Shown here: positions 1 to 8,019 of the stretch, piece by piece
Layout: the number at the start of each line of letters is the position of its first letter
How positions within the stretch are numbered: position 1 is the stretch's first letter
Assembly: GCA_011391015.1 (NCBI GenBank)
Contig: JAABRH010000004.1
Span: forward strand, 1-62,005
DNA: 62,005 bases
Reading direction: 5' to 3'
From: Sulfurovum sp.
GTDB taxonomy: Bacteria; Campylobacterota; Campylobacteria; Campylobacterales; Sulfurovaceae
The notes under the pieces: generated by a model
Told to the model about the DNA's origin: nothing
Databases searched by the model: none
Seen by the model: the letters and a program-made list of their open reading frames with translations, nothing else
Position numbers and translations under genes: made by a program

Positions 1-251
1 CGGCCAAAAGTGTCTTTACTATACCCAGGGGTAAACTCGAGTTTGCTGTAGATGATACACTTTTAAACCTCAGTGACCGCCAAGTCGTCTGTTACTGTCT
101 TAAAGGCGCAAGAGGACTATTGGGTGCTAAAACACTCAAAGATTTGGGCTTCAGCAATGTAGTCAACCTCAAAGGCGGCATAGAAAACTGGGTCAAATCA
201 GGCAAGATGATCAGCAATTACATCGGTGACTTTAAACTGGTATCCAACTAG
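1..251 (+). CDS. Rhodanese-like domain protein, C-terminal part (5' truncated by window)
   Basis: The open frame runs from base 3 to a TAG at 249-251 and has no start inside the window. The visible 82 residues contain the rhodanese active-site loop CLKGARG, with the putative persulfide-carrying cysteine, followed by a GFSNVVNLKGGIENW segment typical of the end of single-domain rhodaneses. These proteins transfer sulfane sulfur from thiosulfate or persulfides to acceptors. The substrate cannot be told from a fragment. The frame ends 30 bp before the NYN gene on the same strand, so the two may be co-transcribed. Confidence 0.85.
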   Translation, partial: AKSVFTIPRGKLEFAVDDTLLNLSDRQVVCYCLKGARGLLGAKTLKDLGFSNVVNLKGGIENWVKSGKMISNYIGDFKLVSN

Positions 252-281
252 CTATAGCTATAATATTTAAAAAGTACAAAC

Positions 282-1049
282 ATGCCAAGAACCAAAACAG
301 AAGATCATATTGCCCTATTTATAGACTGTGACAACATCTCGCACCGTTCCATTGAAGGCATCATCAATGAACTCAGCAAATATGGTGTCGTAAACATACG
401 CCAAGCCTATGGCAACTGGACCAAAGACAATCTTAAAAACTGGGAAGAAAAACTCTTGGAGTTTGCCATCAAACCCATACAGCAGTTTGACTACTCCAAA
501 AATAAAAATGCCACCGATATCCTGATGACCATCGATGCCATCGATCTTTTACACACCAAAGACATTGATGCCTTTGCTTTTGCTACGAGCGACTCTGACT
601 TTACACCTGTTGTAATGCGTGTACAAAATGAAGGAATCAAAGTCTATGGCTTTGGCGAGAGAAAGACACCTAAGCCCTTTATGGCTGCGTGTTCTCAGTT
701 TATTTTTACTGAACAGCTGATGAAGCAGGAGACACACAAAGATGCAAACAGCAGTGAAGTACGCAGTTCAGATACCCTCCATGCCCCGCTCAAAAAGTCA
801 GGCAAAGAGATGCGTCAAGACACCTGGCTTGTCAATGTACTTAGAACAGCTTTAGAGCAAACAATGGATGAAGACGGCTGGGCAAATCTCTCGAGTATCG
901 GACAATACATCAACAACTCAACTTCTTTTTCTCCTATCAATTTTGGTTATAAAAAACTCAGTAACCTTATCAGTGAAATCGACCTCTTTGATATCTATCT
1001 TGATCCTGATACCAAGCAGATGAGCATTCGTCAAAAAGTAGACTATTAG
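282..1049 (+). CDS. NYN-domain (PIN-like) RNase with C-terminal OST-HTH/LOTUS domain
   Basis: A 255-residue protein. Residues about 9-150 form a NYN domain, the PIN-like nuclease fold: the N-terminal ALFIDCDN supplies the first acidic residues, and the ATSDSDF motif supplies the second acidic cluster that would bind metal. Residues about 180-250 (LVNVLRTAL to LFDIYLD) match the winged-helix OST-HTH/LOTUS pattern, an RNA-binding module. Bacterial NYN-LOTUS proteins are presumed RNases, but their targets are mostly unknown. There is no strong Shine-Dalgarno (AAAAAG only). The gene converges with the helicase gene, sharing bases 1046-1049. Confidence 0.85.
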   Translation: MPRTKTEDHIALFIDCDNISHRSIEGIINELSKYGVVNIRQAYGNWTKDNLKNWEEKLLEFAIKPIQQFDYSKNKNATDILMTIDAIDLLHTKDIDAFAFATSDSDFTPVVMRVQNEGIKVYGFGERKTPKPFMAACSQFIFTEQLMKQETHKDANSSEVRSSDTLHAPLKKSGKEMRQDTWLVNVLRTALEQTMDEDGWANLSSIGQYINNSTSFSPINFGYKKLSNLISEIDLFDIYLDPDTKQMSIRQKVDY

Positions 1050-3115
1050 TCTTCGCTTTTTGGTTTTTTCTTCTTTTCTTTAGGTTCAGGCTCAACAAAT
1101 TCACCTTGAATCAGCCCTGCTTCATGCAAGAACTGTGAAGGTTTGTAGTCTATTTTCTTCACCCGATCAAATTGTGCCAAACTCAGATAAAGCCTGTCTC
1201 TGGCACGCGTCACTGCCACATAAAACAAACGCCTCTCTTCTTCTATGCTTGACATCATCTTTCTGTTGGGGAACCTTCCGTCCACCAGATCTATGACATA
1301 AACCTCCTGGAACTCAAGCCCTTTGCTTGCATGCACGGTCAGCAGATTGACCCCTTCGCCTTCACTGAGTTCATTTCCGCCCAGCACCATCGCATTGACA
1401 AAACGGGGTAATTCATTGTATTGACGTGAAAGATCTAAAAGCAGCTGCGCTTTTCTCTCGATGCGTTCTTTTGCATTCTTTTTTTTCTCTGCATCGATTT
1501 CACCCGATTTGAGCCTTCCTCTTTGTGTGGCCAAAATCTCCACTATCGTACCGTACAGTTTTGACGTCACAGCATACTTCAAAACATCTGAGGGTTTTTG
1601 TACCCCATGTACACGCTGCATGAAACGATAAAAGAGTGCAAAAAATGCCATCCCATCCTGAGTGAGTTTTGCATGTTTCAGCATTGGGTGTTCATAAAGT
1701 GTTTTATCTAAATTCATACTCAAAAAGCGAGCCGCAGAACCTATCTGTTCATCTTCTTCAAACAGTCCCAGCTGTACATTTTTATTGGGGTTAAGCTTGG
1801 GAAGGTCAAATACTTTTGGAAATAATATCCCCTGCATCAGATTACCTTTGCCAAAATGCAAAAAACACTGGAAAAACTCTTTAGAGAGTGCTGAGCCGAC
1901 CCCTCTTGCATATTCAAAAATATGAATAAACGCCATCATATCTTTTGCATTCACCAGTAGCGCCAAGAGATCGAGTAAAAATTTGATCTCTTTGGCATCA
2001 AAAAAACTCGTACCACCCTTACGCTTGCACGGTATGCCGTACTCTCTTAGACTGGCTTCTACGCCATCAGCTGAAGAGTTGTTTCTAAAGATGACAGCAA
2101 TCTGATCATTGGGCACATGGGTACGTTTGATGCCCTCAGCGATAGACTGATACTGCTCAAAGAGATCGTTATACATTAAGAGTTTGGGCGGGGTGCTTTT
2201 GATAACCCGACCCACTTCAAGTTTTTTGGGGTAAATACGTTCATTGCGTTCTATCACACGGTTTGCCAAAGACAAAATGGGTGCGGTCGAGCGGTAATTT
2301 GTCTTGAGTGTGAAAACCCTTGCGCTGGGATAGCGTGTCGAAAAACTGGCAATATTTTCAATATTTGCCCCATTGAACGCATAAATGCTTTGATCATAGT
2401 CTCCCACGCAAAAAAGAGAGTTTGGTTTGAGTGTATCGATGAGGGCACTTTGAAGCGTGTTGGTATCTTGGTACTCATCCACGAGCACTTCGCTGAAAGG
2501 TATGGTGTGTTCTAGAAGATATGCTTTGGTCCGCAACAACAGATCATTATACGAAGCAAAACCATACTGTATCTTTTCTGCTTCAAACTCTTGCGCAATA
2601 TCCATATAGACATCCATCACCCTTTCATGCTCAGGGTATTTTTGCAAAAACCACGTATCAAAACTTTCCAAAGAGGCATTTTGGTACAAAGAGTACATCT
2701 CATACAGATAACTCGCTGAAAAAGCCTGTATGTCAAGATTCATCCGTTCAAAATTGCGTTTCTCGTAGATACTTCTAAAAAGGGTTTTAAGCTCAGAGGG
2801 CTGTTTGAGGGCCAGGTTCGGATAGACCTCTTTGAGCCACCGATATGAGACTGCATGAAAAGTACCTGCTTGGATTTGACTGACGATAGCTTTGGGAAAA
2901 TAACGCTCCAGCCGTACGATCATCTCTCCTGCTGCTTTATTGGTAAAGGTAAGAAGTAAAATGCCCGAAGGTGCTACCCCGTTTTGTAAAAGGTGGGCGA
3001 TACGCCCTACGATGGTGGAAGTTTTTCCTGTTCCCGCACTGGCGATGATCAGATTGTGTCCCAAAGGTGCAGTAGCAGCGCTTAACTGCTCGTCATTGAG
3101 GGAACTAAGCGGCAT
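1046..3115 (-). CDS. UvrD/PcrA/Rep-family superfamily 1 DNA helicase
   Basis: A 689-residue 3'-5' DNA helicase. It has Walker A ASAGTGKTS near residue 27, motif II VDEYQDTN, the TNYRS motif, and the late motif LLTVHASKGLEFQEVYVIDLVDGRFP with VAVTRARDRL at the C-terminus. This is the complete SF1A motif set, and the length is close to Rep/PcrA (about 650-720). The C-terminus is a lysine-rich tail. Such helicases unwind DNA in repair or restart stalled forks. The start lies 5 bp after the stop of the upstream small gene, so the two form an operon. Assignment to UvrD, Rep or PcrA is uncertain. Confidence 0.93.
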   Translation of the reverse strand: MPLSSLNDEQLSAATAPLGHNLIIASAGTGKTSTIVGRIAHLLQNGVAPSGILLLTFTNKAAGEMIVRLERYFPKAIVSQIQAGTFHAVSYRWLKEVYPNLALKQPSELKTLFRSIYEKRNFERMNLDIQAFSASYLYEMYSLYQNASLESFDTWFLQKYPEHERVMDVYMDIAQEFEAEKIQYGFASYNDLLLRTKAYLLEHTIPFSEVLVDEYQDTNTLQSALIDTLKPNSLFCVGDYDQSIYAFNGANIENIASFSTRYPSARVFTLKTNYRSTAPILSLANRVIERNERIYPKKLEVGRVIKSTPPKLLMYNDLFEQYQSIAEGIKRTHVPNDQIAVIFRNNSSADGVEASLREYGIPCKRKGGTSFFDAKEIKFLLDLLALLVNAKDMMAFIHIFEYARGVGSALSKEFFQCFLHFGKGNLMQGILFPKVFDLPKLNPNKNVQLGLFEEDEQIGSAARFLSMNLDKTLYEHPMLKHAKLTQDGMAFFALFYRFMQRVHGVQKPSDVLKYAVTSKLYGTIVEILATQRGRLKSGEIDAEKKKNAKERIERKAQLLLDLSRQYNELPRFVNAMVLGGNELSEGEGVNLLTVHASKGLEFQEVYVIDLVDGRFPNRKMMSSIEEERRLFYVAVTRARDRLYLSLAQFDRVKKIDYKPSQFLHEAGLIQGEFVEPEPKEKKKKPKSED

Positions 3116-3120
3116 ACAGT

Positions 3121-3459
3121 TTAATGCTGACCAAGTAGATAGTAGGTGTTTTTATGTGCTATTTTTTTGAGATTCAGTTTGTATTTTTCTTCCCAGTGTT
3201 TCACCAATGCCGTAAATGCAGAAAGATTATCCGCTGAGCTGTCTTCATCGCATTTGATTTTCAGATACGGCTCTGAGTTAGACATTGCGATATAGCCTTT
3301 TTCAACTGCCAACGCATCATTGAAAGAGGGGATATGCTGCGAAAATGAGTGAAAATTATCTGTATGCGCAATTATATCATTCATTTGTTTGACTGTCTGC
3401 TCTGTTTGTGTATAACCAAGCTGTGCCAAGAGTGCTTCAGGTGTAAGTTCTAGATGCAT
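3121..3459 (-). CDS. Conserved hypothetical protein (112 aa)
   Basis: Not recognised. A soluble 112-residue protein with no signal peptide or membrane segment and a mixed helix/strand pattern; the C-terminal half (HWEEKYKLNLKKIAHKNTYYLLGQ) looks like a small folded domain. The start ATG follows an AGGAT Shine-Dalgarno. It sits 5 bp upstream of the helicase gene on the same strand, so it is probably co-transcribed and might assist the helicase, but nothing in the sequence shows a function. Confidence 0.6.
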   Translation of the reverse strand: MHLELTPEALLAQLGYTQTEQTVKQMNDIIAHTDNFHSFSQHIPSFNDALAVEKGYIAMSNSEPYLKIKCDEDSSADNLSAFTALVKHWEEKYKLNLKKIAHKNTYYLLGQH

Positions 3460-3517
3460 AGGTATCCTAAAAGAGTAAGATTAAGAGGCAGATTGTAACA
3501 AATTATTTATTAGTGCC

Positions 3518-3544
3518 TGCTAGGAAAAGCGTATTTTCCCAGCA
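3518..3544 (-). terminator. Stem-loop after the 200-aa gene
   Basis: TGCT-GGAAAA pairs with TTTTCC-AGCA (10 bp with one mismatch, loop GCGTA), starting 2 bp beyond the stop codon of the minus-strand 200-aa gene. Only an AT-rich stretch follows, not a clean T-run, so terminator function is likely but not certain. Confidence 0.5.
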
Positions 3545-3546
3545 TA

Positions 3547-4149
3547 CTAGAAGAGTGTCGTAGCAGGTTTTTCAACTTTTAAAATGAGATCTTTATAGTG
3601 TTCAAGGTTTTGAAACGCCTTTTCATACCGCCATCGTAAAACAAATTCAATGATTTCACTTTTGATGGTACTCTCTAGCGTTTCCCCTTTCCCAAAATAC
3701 CCCAGCGAAATATTTTTTGCCTTTTTTCTGCCGTTTTTATCGGGTTCATAGGTGATGGCAATGACCTGAATATATTTACCTTCGCGTACTTCACCAAAAT
3801 CATCTTCTTTAAGCCCTATGCCTGAAAGGTTCATCGCCTTATAGACAAACACATTTTCAAAATCGGGAGACTTTTCAAATATCTTCAGTTTGTAAAATAG
3901 CTGTTTGACCCGGTTCATATTCTCTTCACGTACACCGTCATAGCTGTTTTCCATACGTTGCAAAATCGATGTTGGCGCTGAAGTCAAAGCTTGAGGCATT
4001 GACTCTGCAACTGGCACTAAAGTTGTTTCAGGCTCTTTTTTTACTGCCATGCTGGCTTTAGATTCAGAGGAGTCTGCTTGTGTTTTTTGTTCTAATTTGT
4101 CTTCAAGCTTGCTTGCAAGTGCTTTTAGTTTTTCTAAACTGCTTGACAT
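3547..4149 (-). CDS. Conserved hypothetical protein (200 aa) with charged N-terminal linker
   Basis: Not recognised. The first 60 residues are Lys/Glu/Ala-rich and probably helical or disordered (LEKLKALASKLEDKLEQ). Residues about 75-195 form a predicted alpha/beta domain with VFVYKAMNLSGIGL and YIQVIAITYEPDKNGRKKAKNISLGYFG, suggesting a compact beta-rich fold. It is cytoplasmic, with no signal or membrane segment. Start: ATG with a strong AAGGA 5 bp upstream. It is transcribed divergently from murA across a 242-bp spacer that carries paired palindromes. Confidence 0.6.
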   Translation of the reverse strand: MSSSLEKLKALASKLEDKLEQKTQADSSESKASMAVKKEPETTLVPVAESMPQALTSAPTSILQRMENSYDGVREENMNRVKQLFYKLKIFEKSPDFENVFVYKAMNLSGIGLKEDDFGEVREGKYIQVIAITYEPDKNGRKKAKNISLGYFGKGETLESTIKSEIIEFVLRWRYEKAFQNLEHYKDLILKVEKPATTLF

Positions 4150-4391
4150 GGTTTTCCTTTTGAGATACTACAGAATGGATATTGGAGTATATTGTTTAAT
4201 ATACAAAATTCTCAAGTATTATAGTGAATAATATCAAAATTTTTATTTTTTAATGTTAAATTTTGGATATTAAACAATATTATTGTCATATTTTAGTCAT
4301 ATTTTAGTCATAAAAGAGTTATCTGTGAGCTCTAATCGATTTTTAGCTAAAATAAATAAACATATCAATCAAATATTTAGGACTATCATAT
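4150..4391. promoter_or_regulatory. Divergent promoter region with two 14-bp palindromic sites and 11-bp repeats
   Basis: The spacer between the 200-aa gene and murA is strongly AT-rich. ATATTGTTTAATAT at 4189-4202 has its exact reverse complement at 4267-4280; each is itself near-palindromic (ATATT/AATAT arms). GTCATATTTTA is tandemly repeated at 4285-4295 and 4296-4306, with a partial third copy (GTCAT) at 4307-4311. This arrangement suggests regulator binding between divergent genes; the regulator is unknown. Confidence 0.5.
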
Positions 4392-5660
4392 ATGGATTAT
4401 TTAGAGATTATCGGCGGCAATACCTTAAGCGGAAGTGTTACTATCAGCGGTGCGAAAAATGCCGCACTTCCTATTATTGCGGCTACTATACTGAGTGACA
4501 AAGCAGTCACCTTGACAAACCTTCCCAATGTGGTGGATATACGCACCCTGCTCAAGCTGCTTACCATGCTTGGAGGAGAAGTCGAACATACTGACACGGT
4601 AGCGCATATCAACAATGCGCACATCAATTCAACCAAAGCAGTCTATGAGATCGTTTCTCAAATGAGAGCCTCTATTTTGGTTTTAGGTCCTCTGCTTGCA
4701 CGATTTGGTGAATGTGAAGTCTCTTTGCCAGGAGGGTGTGCCATCGGACAGCGTCCCATAGACCTGCATCTCAAAGCACTCGAAGCCATGGGTGCACACA
4801 TCGAGATAAAAGGCGGTTATGTGCGTGCAGAAGCACCAAAAGGACTCCACGGTGCCAAAATCGTTTTTGACAAAATCACTGTTACAGGTACAGAAAACAT
4901 AGTCATGGCAGCGGCATTGGCACACGGTACAACCACCATCATCAACGCAGCAAAAGAGCCTGAAGTCGTACAGCTTTGTGAGATGATACGCGATGCAGGT
5001 GTTAAGATAGAAGGCATAGGCAGCAGTGAACTCTGCATCGAAGGTACAAGCGGTAAAGCACTCGCATTTAAAACAGTGGAAATCATCCCTGACCGTATCG
5101 AAGCGGGTACGTATCTGTGCGCTGGAGCGATCACCAACTCAAGTATTACCCTTAAAAAGGTCGATCATAAACATATCCGTGCCACTATCGATAAACTCGA
5201 ACACATGGGATGCACCTTTGATTTGACAGATGACACCATTACCATCCACCCTGCTTCCACACTCTTGCCTGTCAATCTTATCACCATCGAGTACCCTGGC
5301 TTTCCTACAGATATGCAGGCACAGTTTATGGCAGTAGCGTCTATTGCAAAAGGTGAAAGCGTGATCGAAGAGCGTCTTTTTGAAAACCGTTTTATGCACG
5401 TAAGCGAACTCAACCGTTTAGGTGCAGACATTTGGCTCAAAGGTTCTGTCTCAGCAGTTAAAGGAGTAGATAAACTCTATGGTGCAGATGTCATGGCAAC
5501 TGACCTTAGAGCAAGTTCTGCCCTTGTGCTTGCTGCTTTGGTTGCTGAAGGCATAACCAAAGTACGCCGCATCTACCATCTAGACCGTGGTTACGAGAAC
5601 CTAGAGGGCAAACTCTCCGCCTTGGGCGCAAAAATCAGTCGAAAAAAAGAGAGTAAATAG
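4392..5660 (+). CDS. murA: UDP-N-acetylglucosamine 1-carboxyvinyltransferase
   Basis: 422 residues, the usual MurA length. It transfers enolpyruvate from PEP to UDP-GlcNAc, the first committed step of peptidoglycan synthesis, in the cytoplasm. The N-terminal [16 protein letters not shown] contains the conserved Lys-Asn pair. The active-site loop reads [14 protein letters not shown], with the catalytic Cys that is the fosfomycin target. The C-terminal [13 protein letters not shown] and the [14 protein letters not shown] motifs are intact. The start ATG has AGGA about 9 bp upstream. It is a single gene followed within 14 bp by a convergent gene. Confidence 0.98.
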   Translation: MDYLEIIGGNTLSGSVTISGAKNAALPIIAATILSDKAVTLTNLPNVVDIRTLLKLLTMLGGEVEHTDTVAHINNAHINSTKAVYEIVSQMRASILVLGPLLARFGECEVSLPGGCAIGQRPIDLHLKALEAMGAHIEIKGGYVRAEAPKGLHGAKIVFDKITVTGTENIVMAAALAHGTTTIINAAKEPEVVQLCEMIRDAGVKIEGIGSSELCIEGTSGKALAFKTVEIIPDRIEAGTYLCAGAITNSSITLKKVDHKHIRATIDKLEHMGCTFDLTDDTITIHPASTLLPVNLITIEYPGFPTDMQAQFMAVASIAKGESVIEERLFENRFMHVSELNRLGADIWLKGSVSAVKGVDKLYGADVMATDLRASSALVLAALVAEGITKVRRIYHLDRGYENLEGKLSALGAKISRKKESK

Positions 5661-5673
5661 CCCGTGTAGCGGA

Positions 5674-6192
5674 TTACTCCTCTATACTCTCCTGTGCAGC
5701 AGAAACAGAGATAGCCTCACCACTAGAGGTTTTTGTTACAGGTTTTTTCTCTGCTTTAGATACCCCCTCACCCACGTACACAGGGACTGCAAACGCTCTC
5801 ATACCTTGACCTTTGATAGAAACAATCAGCTTCACATAGTACAAGCCATCTTCGGCCGAAGAGACTTCCACCTGCACTGGGTATTCCTTTGTGGCACTCT
5901 TGCCAAGTTCAAAGAAAAGAGGTTTCTCTGTCCCTGTGACGTCATCAAGTCCTTTATCTGTTTTTACCACTACTTTCATTGTGCCTTCAGAGACCTGTGT
6001 TGTCAAAACAATATCTACTTTGCCCACCACACCGACATCTATATGCTCAGACTCATAGGTTATCTGCACCGGTGCACCCGGCTTTACACACTTTGCGACA
6101 TGTGCCTTTTGGGAAACAGGCACTTTTACGTCAGCTCCAACAGCATGTGAAAATACCAATAATAAGATACAAAATATATATAATTGCTTCAT
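5674..6192 (-). CDS. Exported protein of unknown function (172 aa)
   Basis: Not recognised. It has a clear signal peptide (MKQLYIFCILLLVFSHAVGA, cleavage probably after AVGA). The mature part is beta-rich with alternating hydrophobics (GKVDIVLTTQVSEGTMKVVV, YYVKLIVSIKGQGMRAFAVPVYVG), suggesting an immunoglobulin-like beta sandwich. The single Cys of the mature protein lies near the N-terminus. The start is 9 bp after the stop of the lipoprotein gene upstream, so it is in an operon with it and may act with it in the cell envelope. Confidence 0.65.
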   Translation of the reverse strand: MKQLYIFCILLLVFSHAVGADVKVPVSQKAHVAKCVKPGAPVQITYESEHIDVGVVGKVDIVLTTQVSEGTMKVVVKTDKGLDDVTGTEKPLFFELGKSATKEYPVQVEVSSAEDGLYYVKLIVSIKGQGMRAFAVPVYVGEGVSKAEKKPVTKTSSGEAISVSAAQESIEE

Positions 6193-6201
6193 TTTTTTAC
6201 C

Positions 6202-7779
6202 TCACTCATTTATCGTAACATTAAAGGTTGCAGATGATATATTCTTATAATCAGACACATCCAGCAGATACTCACCTGCACTCAAACTCACACTGCTTTG
6301 CTCACTGCCCAAAACGATACTCTCTGAAACACGCAGCAATTTAAACGGCGATACATCAAAAAGAGCAAAATCAGGATCAGCGTTTGAACCGTTTGTTTGT
6401 GTCACAGTAATGGTATATGTCCCTGCTGTGGCAATGGTAAACCTCACATATTTACGATTATCCAATGTATTATAGATGCCGTATAGTGTGGAAGTCTGCA
6501 GGGACAGTGAACTTCCCAACGTCAGATTACTGTAAGGATAATCTTCTGCTTTATTGACTCTTCCTGTTCCATAACTATCACTGATAGTTGCGATATTCTC
6601 AACAGATACTAAAGCATCTATGACTCCACTGCTAGCACTGTTTTCAGCTTTTAAAGCGGTGATAAACGTAAAAAGACTGGTAAACGCAGGGGTCGCCTTT
6701 TGCGCTCCGGTTAATACCTGATGGATAGGTGCAAAACCAAAACTCAAACTATCTACCCCATCCTCTACATCATCATACACATCATACAAAATGCGCTGTA
6801 TGGAGGATTCGTTATACCAGCCTTTAGTTTTCGATGTGCCTGATTCAACATTAAAGTTAAAACCATTTGCCTGTGCTGCACCCAAGGTATCAAAATAGAC
6901 AGGATTTGCCAATGCCATAGCCGAAAAAGCATTTCCCCAGCCTTCAGAAAATGCAACACGTATATCCAAGATATCTTCTTCACTGTGTGGACCGCCTATA
7001 CTGTCAGCACGTGAAAACCTATCTTCATAATAATGTCCCCATTCATGAGCGATGACATGGTCATCATATTCATCCGTATCTAAATCTTCATCACCGAAAA
7101 TAAACAAATTTCCATCGGTATAATAGGTACCGTCCACATTCCCTGCATACCAATTGACAACCAAAAGAGGAAAAACAGCCCCCGCATCTACTTCCAATAC
7201 TTTTTGCATCGAAGCATAAATCGAATCAAGCATCGCAAAAGGCGCAGCCGTTCTTGTACCGGTATAGCTACTACCACCCCAACCCGATGGTGCATTGAGG
7301 GTACGTTGGCTGTCTGCTGTACCTGAAGTTGCAAAAGCACCTTCCATAACATACAGCGCTTTGGCGCTACTAGAAGAATCTACGACAATGACATCCCAAC
7401 TTGGCGTACCAACTTTAAACATTTTAGCTGAGGCGCGGATCTTCAGCTGCGTATTGACTGGCACAGACAGAACATACCTGCCAGCACTGTCTGTAGTTGT
7501 CGTAGAGATGATTTGATTATTGGTATTGACTGCGTCAACCTGAATAGCTTTTGCTGCCTCTTGGGTGATATGGGTATAATCCAAGCCCACATAATCACTA
7601 TTGGGATGTACCTTGTCATAGGTAATGATGCCCGACACGGTGACAGAAGTTGAACTATCTACTACACTGGTGGATGTACTACTATCTACTACACTGGTGG
7701 ATGTACTACTATCTCCCCCACAGCCATTTAATACGATCAGAATAAGCACCGATAGTCTAGATAAAATAGTAAGATGCAT
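6202..7779 (-). CDS. Lipoprotein with HEXXH metallopeptidase-like motif
   Basis: 525 residues. It has a lipoprotein signal (LIVLNGC, lipidation at about Cys20), then a low-complexity Ser/Thr/Val linker with a tandem 9-residue repeat STSTSVVDS. The middle part has IAHEWGHYYEDRF near residue 243, matching a zinc-metallopeptidase HEXXH, with acidic segments downstream (EDILDIRVAFSEGWGNAFSAM) that could give the third ligand. The C-terminal part resembles a pre-peptidase C-type beta domain (VRFTIATAGTYTITV to AGEYLLDVSDYK). Probably a surface or periplasmic protease; substrate unknown. First gene of a two-gene unit. Confidence 0.75.
   Translation of the reverse strand: MHLTILSRLSVLILIVLNGCGGDSSTSTSVVDSSTSTSVVDSSTSVTVSGIITYDKVHPNSDYVGLDYTHITQEAAKAIQVDAVNTNNQIISTTTTDSAGRYVLSVPVNTQLKIRASAKMFKVGTPSWDVIVVDSSSSAKALYVMEGAFATSGTADSQRTLNAPSGWGGSSYTGTRTAAPFAMLDSIYASMQKVLEVDAGAVFPLLVVNWYAGNVDGTYYTDGNLFIFGDEDLDTDEYDDHVIAHEWGHYYEDRFSRADSIGGPHSEEDILDIRVAFSEGWGNAFSAMALANPVYFDTLGAAQANGFNFNVESGTSKTKGWYNESSIQRILYDVYDDVEDGVDSLSFGFAPIHQVLTGAQKATPAFTSLFTFITALKAENSASSGVIDALVSVENIATISDSYGTGRVNKAEDYPYSNLTLGSSLSLQTSTLYGIYNTLDNRKYVRFTIATAGTYTITVTQTNGSNADPDFALFDVSPFKLLRVSESIVLGSEQSSVSLSAGEYLLDVSDYKNISSATFNVTINE
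7655..7714 (-). repeat. 27-bp tandem repeat inside lipoprotein gene
   Basis: A 27-bp unit is repeated exactly at 7655-7681 and 7682-7708, with 6 bp of a third copy. It encodes the 9-residue STSTSVVDS repeat just after the lipidated Cys. Its length keeps frame, so copy changes would vary the linker length without breaking the gene. Confidence 0.95.
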
Positions 7780-7857
7780 CTCAATCCTTTTCTTGATTCT
7801 AAAATGTACTATAAACTAATTGTGTGAAATGTATGTGAAACCCAATCAAAAATAAAA

Positions 7858-8019
7858 CTAAAACCCCAATACCCTAAGTATCCTTATCCACCACGGTATC
7901 ACGGCAGGTGTAACGATAGACTCTTCTATGAGATTAGTTGGTGTATGGGACGGTTGCAAAAGCCTATTGAGTTTGGCATTGGCTTTTTTGAGATGTACGG
8001 GATTAAAATCACTTTGCAT
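7858..8019 (-). CDS. Small ORF (53 aa) coupled to the OmpA-like motor gene
   Basis: Not recognised. The ATG (8019-8017) overlaps the end of the OmpA-like gene (stop TGA 8011-8009), the usual geometry of translational coupling. It encodes 53 residues: a basic N-terminal half (NPVHLKKANAKLNRLLQ) and a hydrophobic, Trp-containing C-terminus (IPWWIRILRVLGF). It could be an accessory subunit or a remnant of a longer gene. The stop is TAG at 7860-7858, with no other gene behind it. Confidence 0.45.
   Translation of the reverse strand: MQSDFNPVHLKKANAKLNRLLQPSHTPTNLIEESIVTPAVIPWWIRILRVLGF

Noticed and set aside
4283-4498. 71-codon plus-strand frame overlapping murA
   Set aside because: It runs through the repeat-bearing promoter and out of frame into murA; it has no ribosome site and reads as a shadow.
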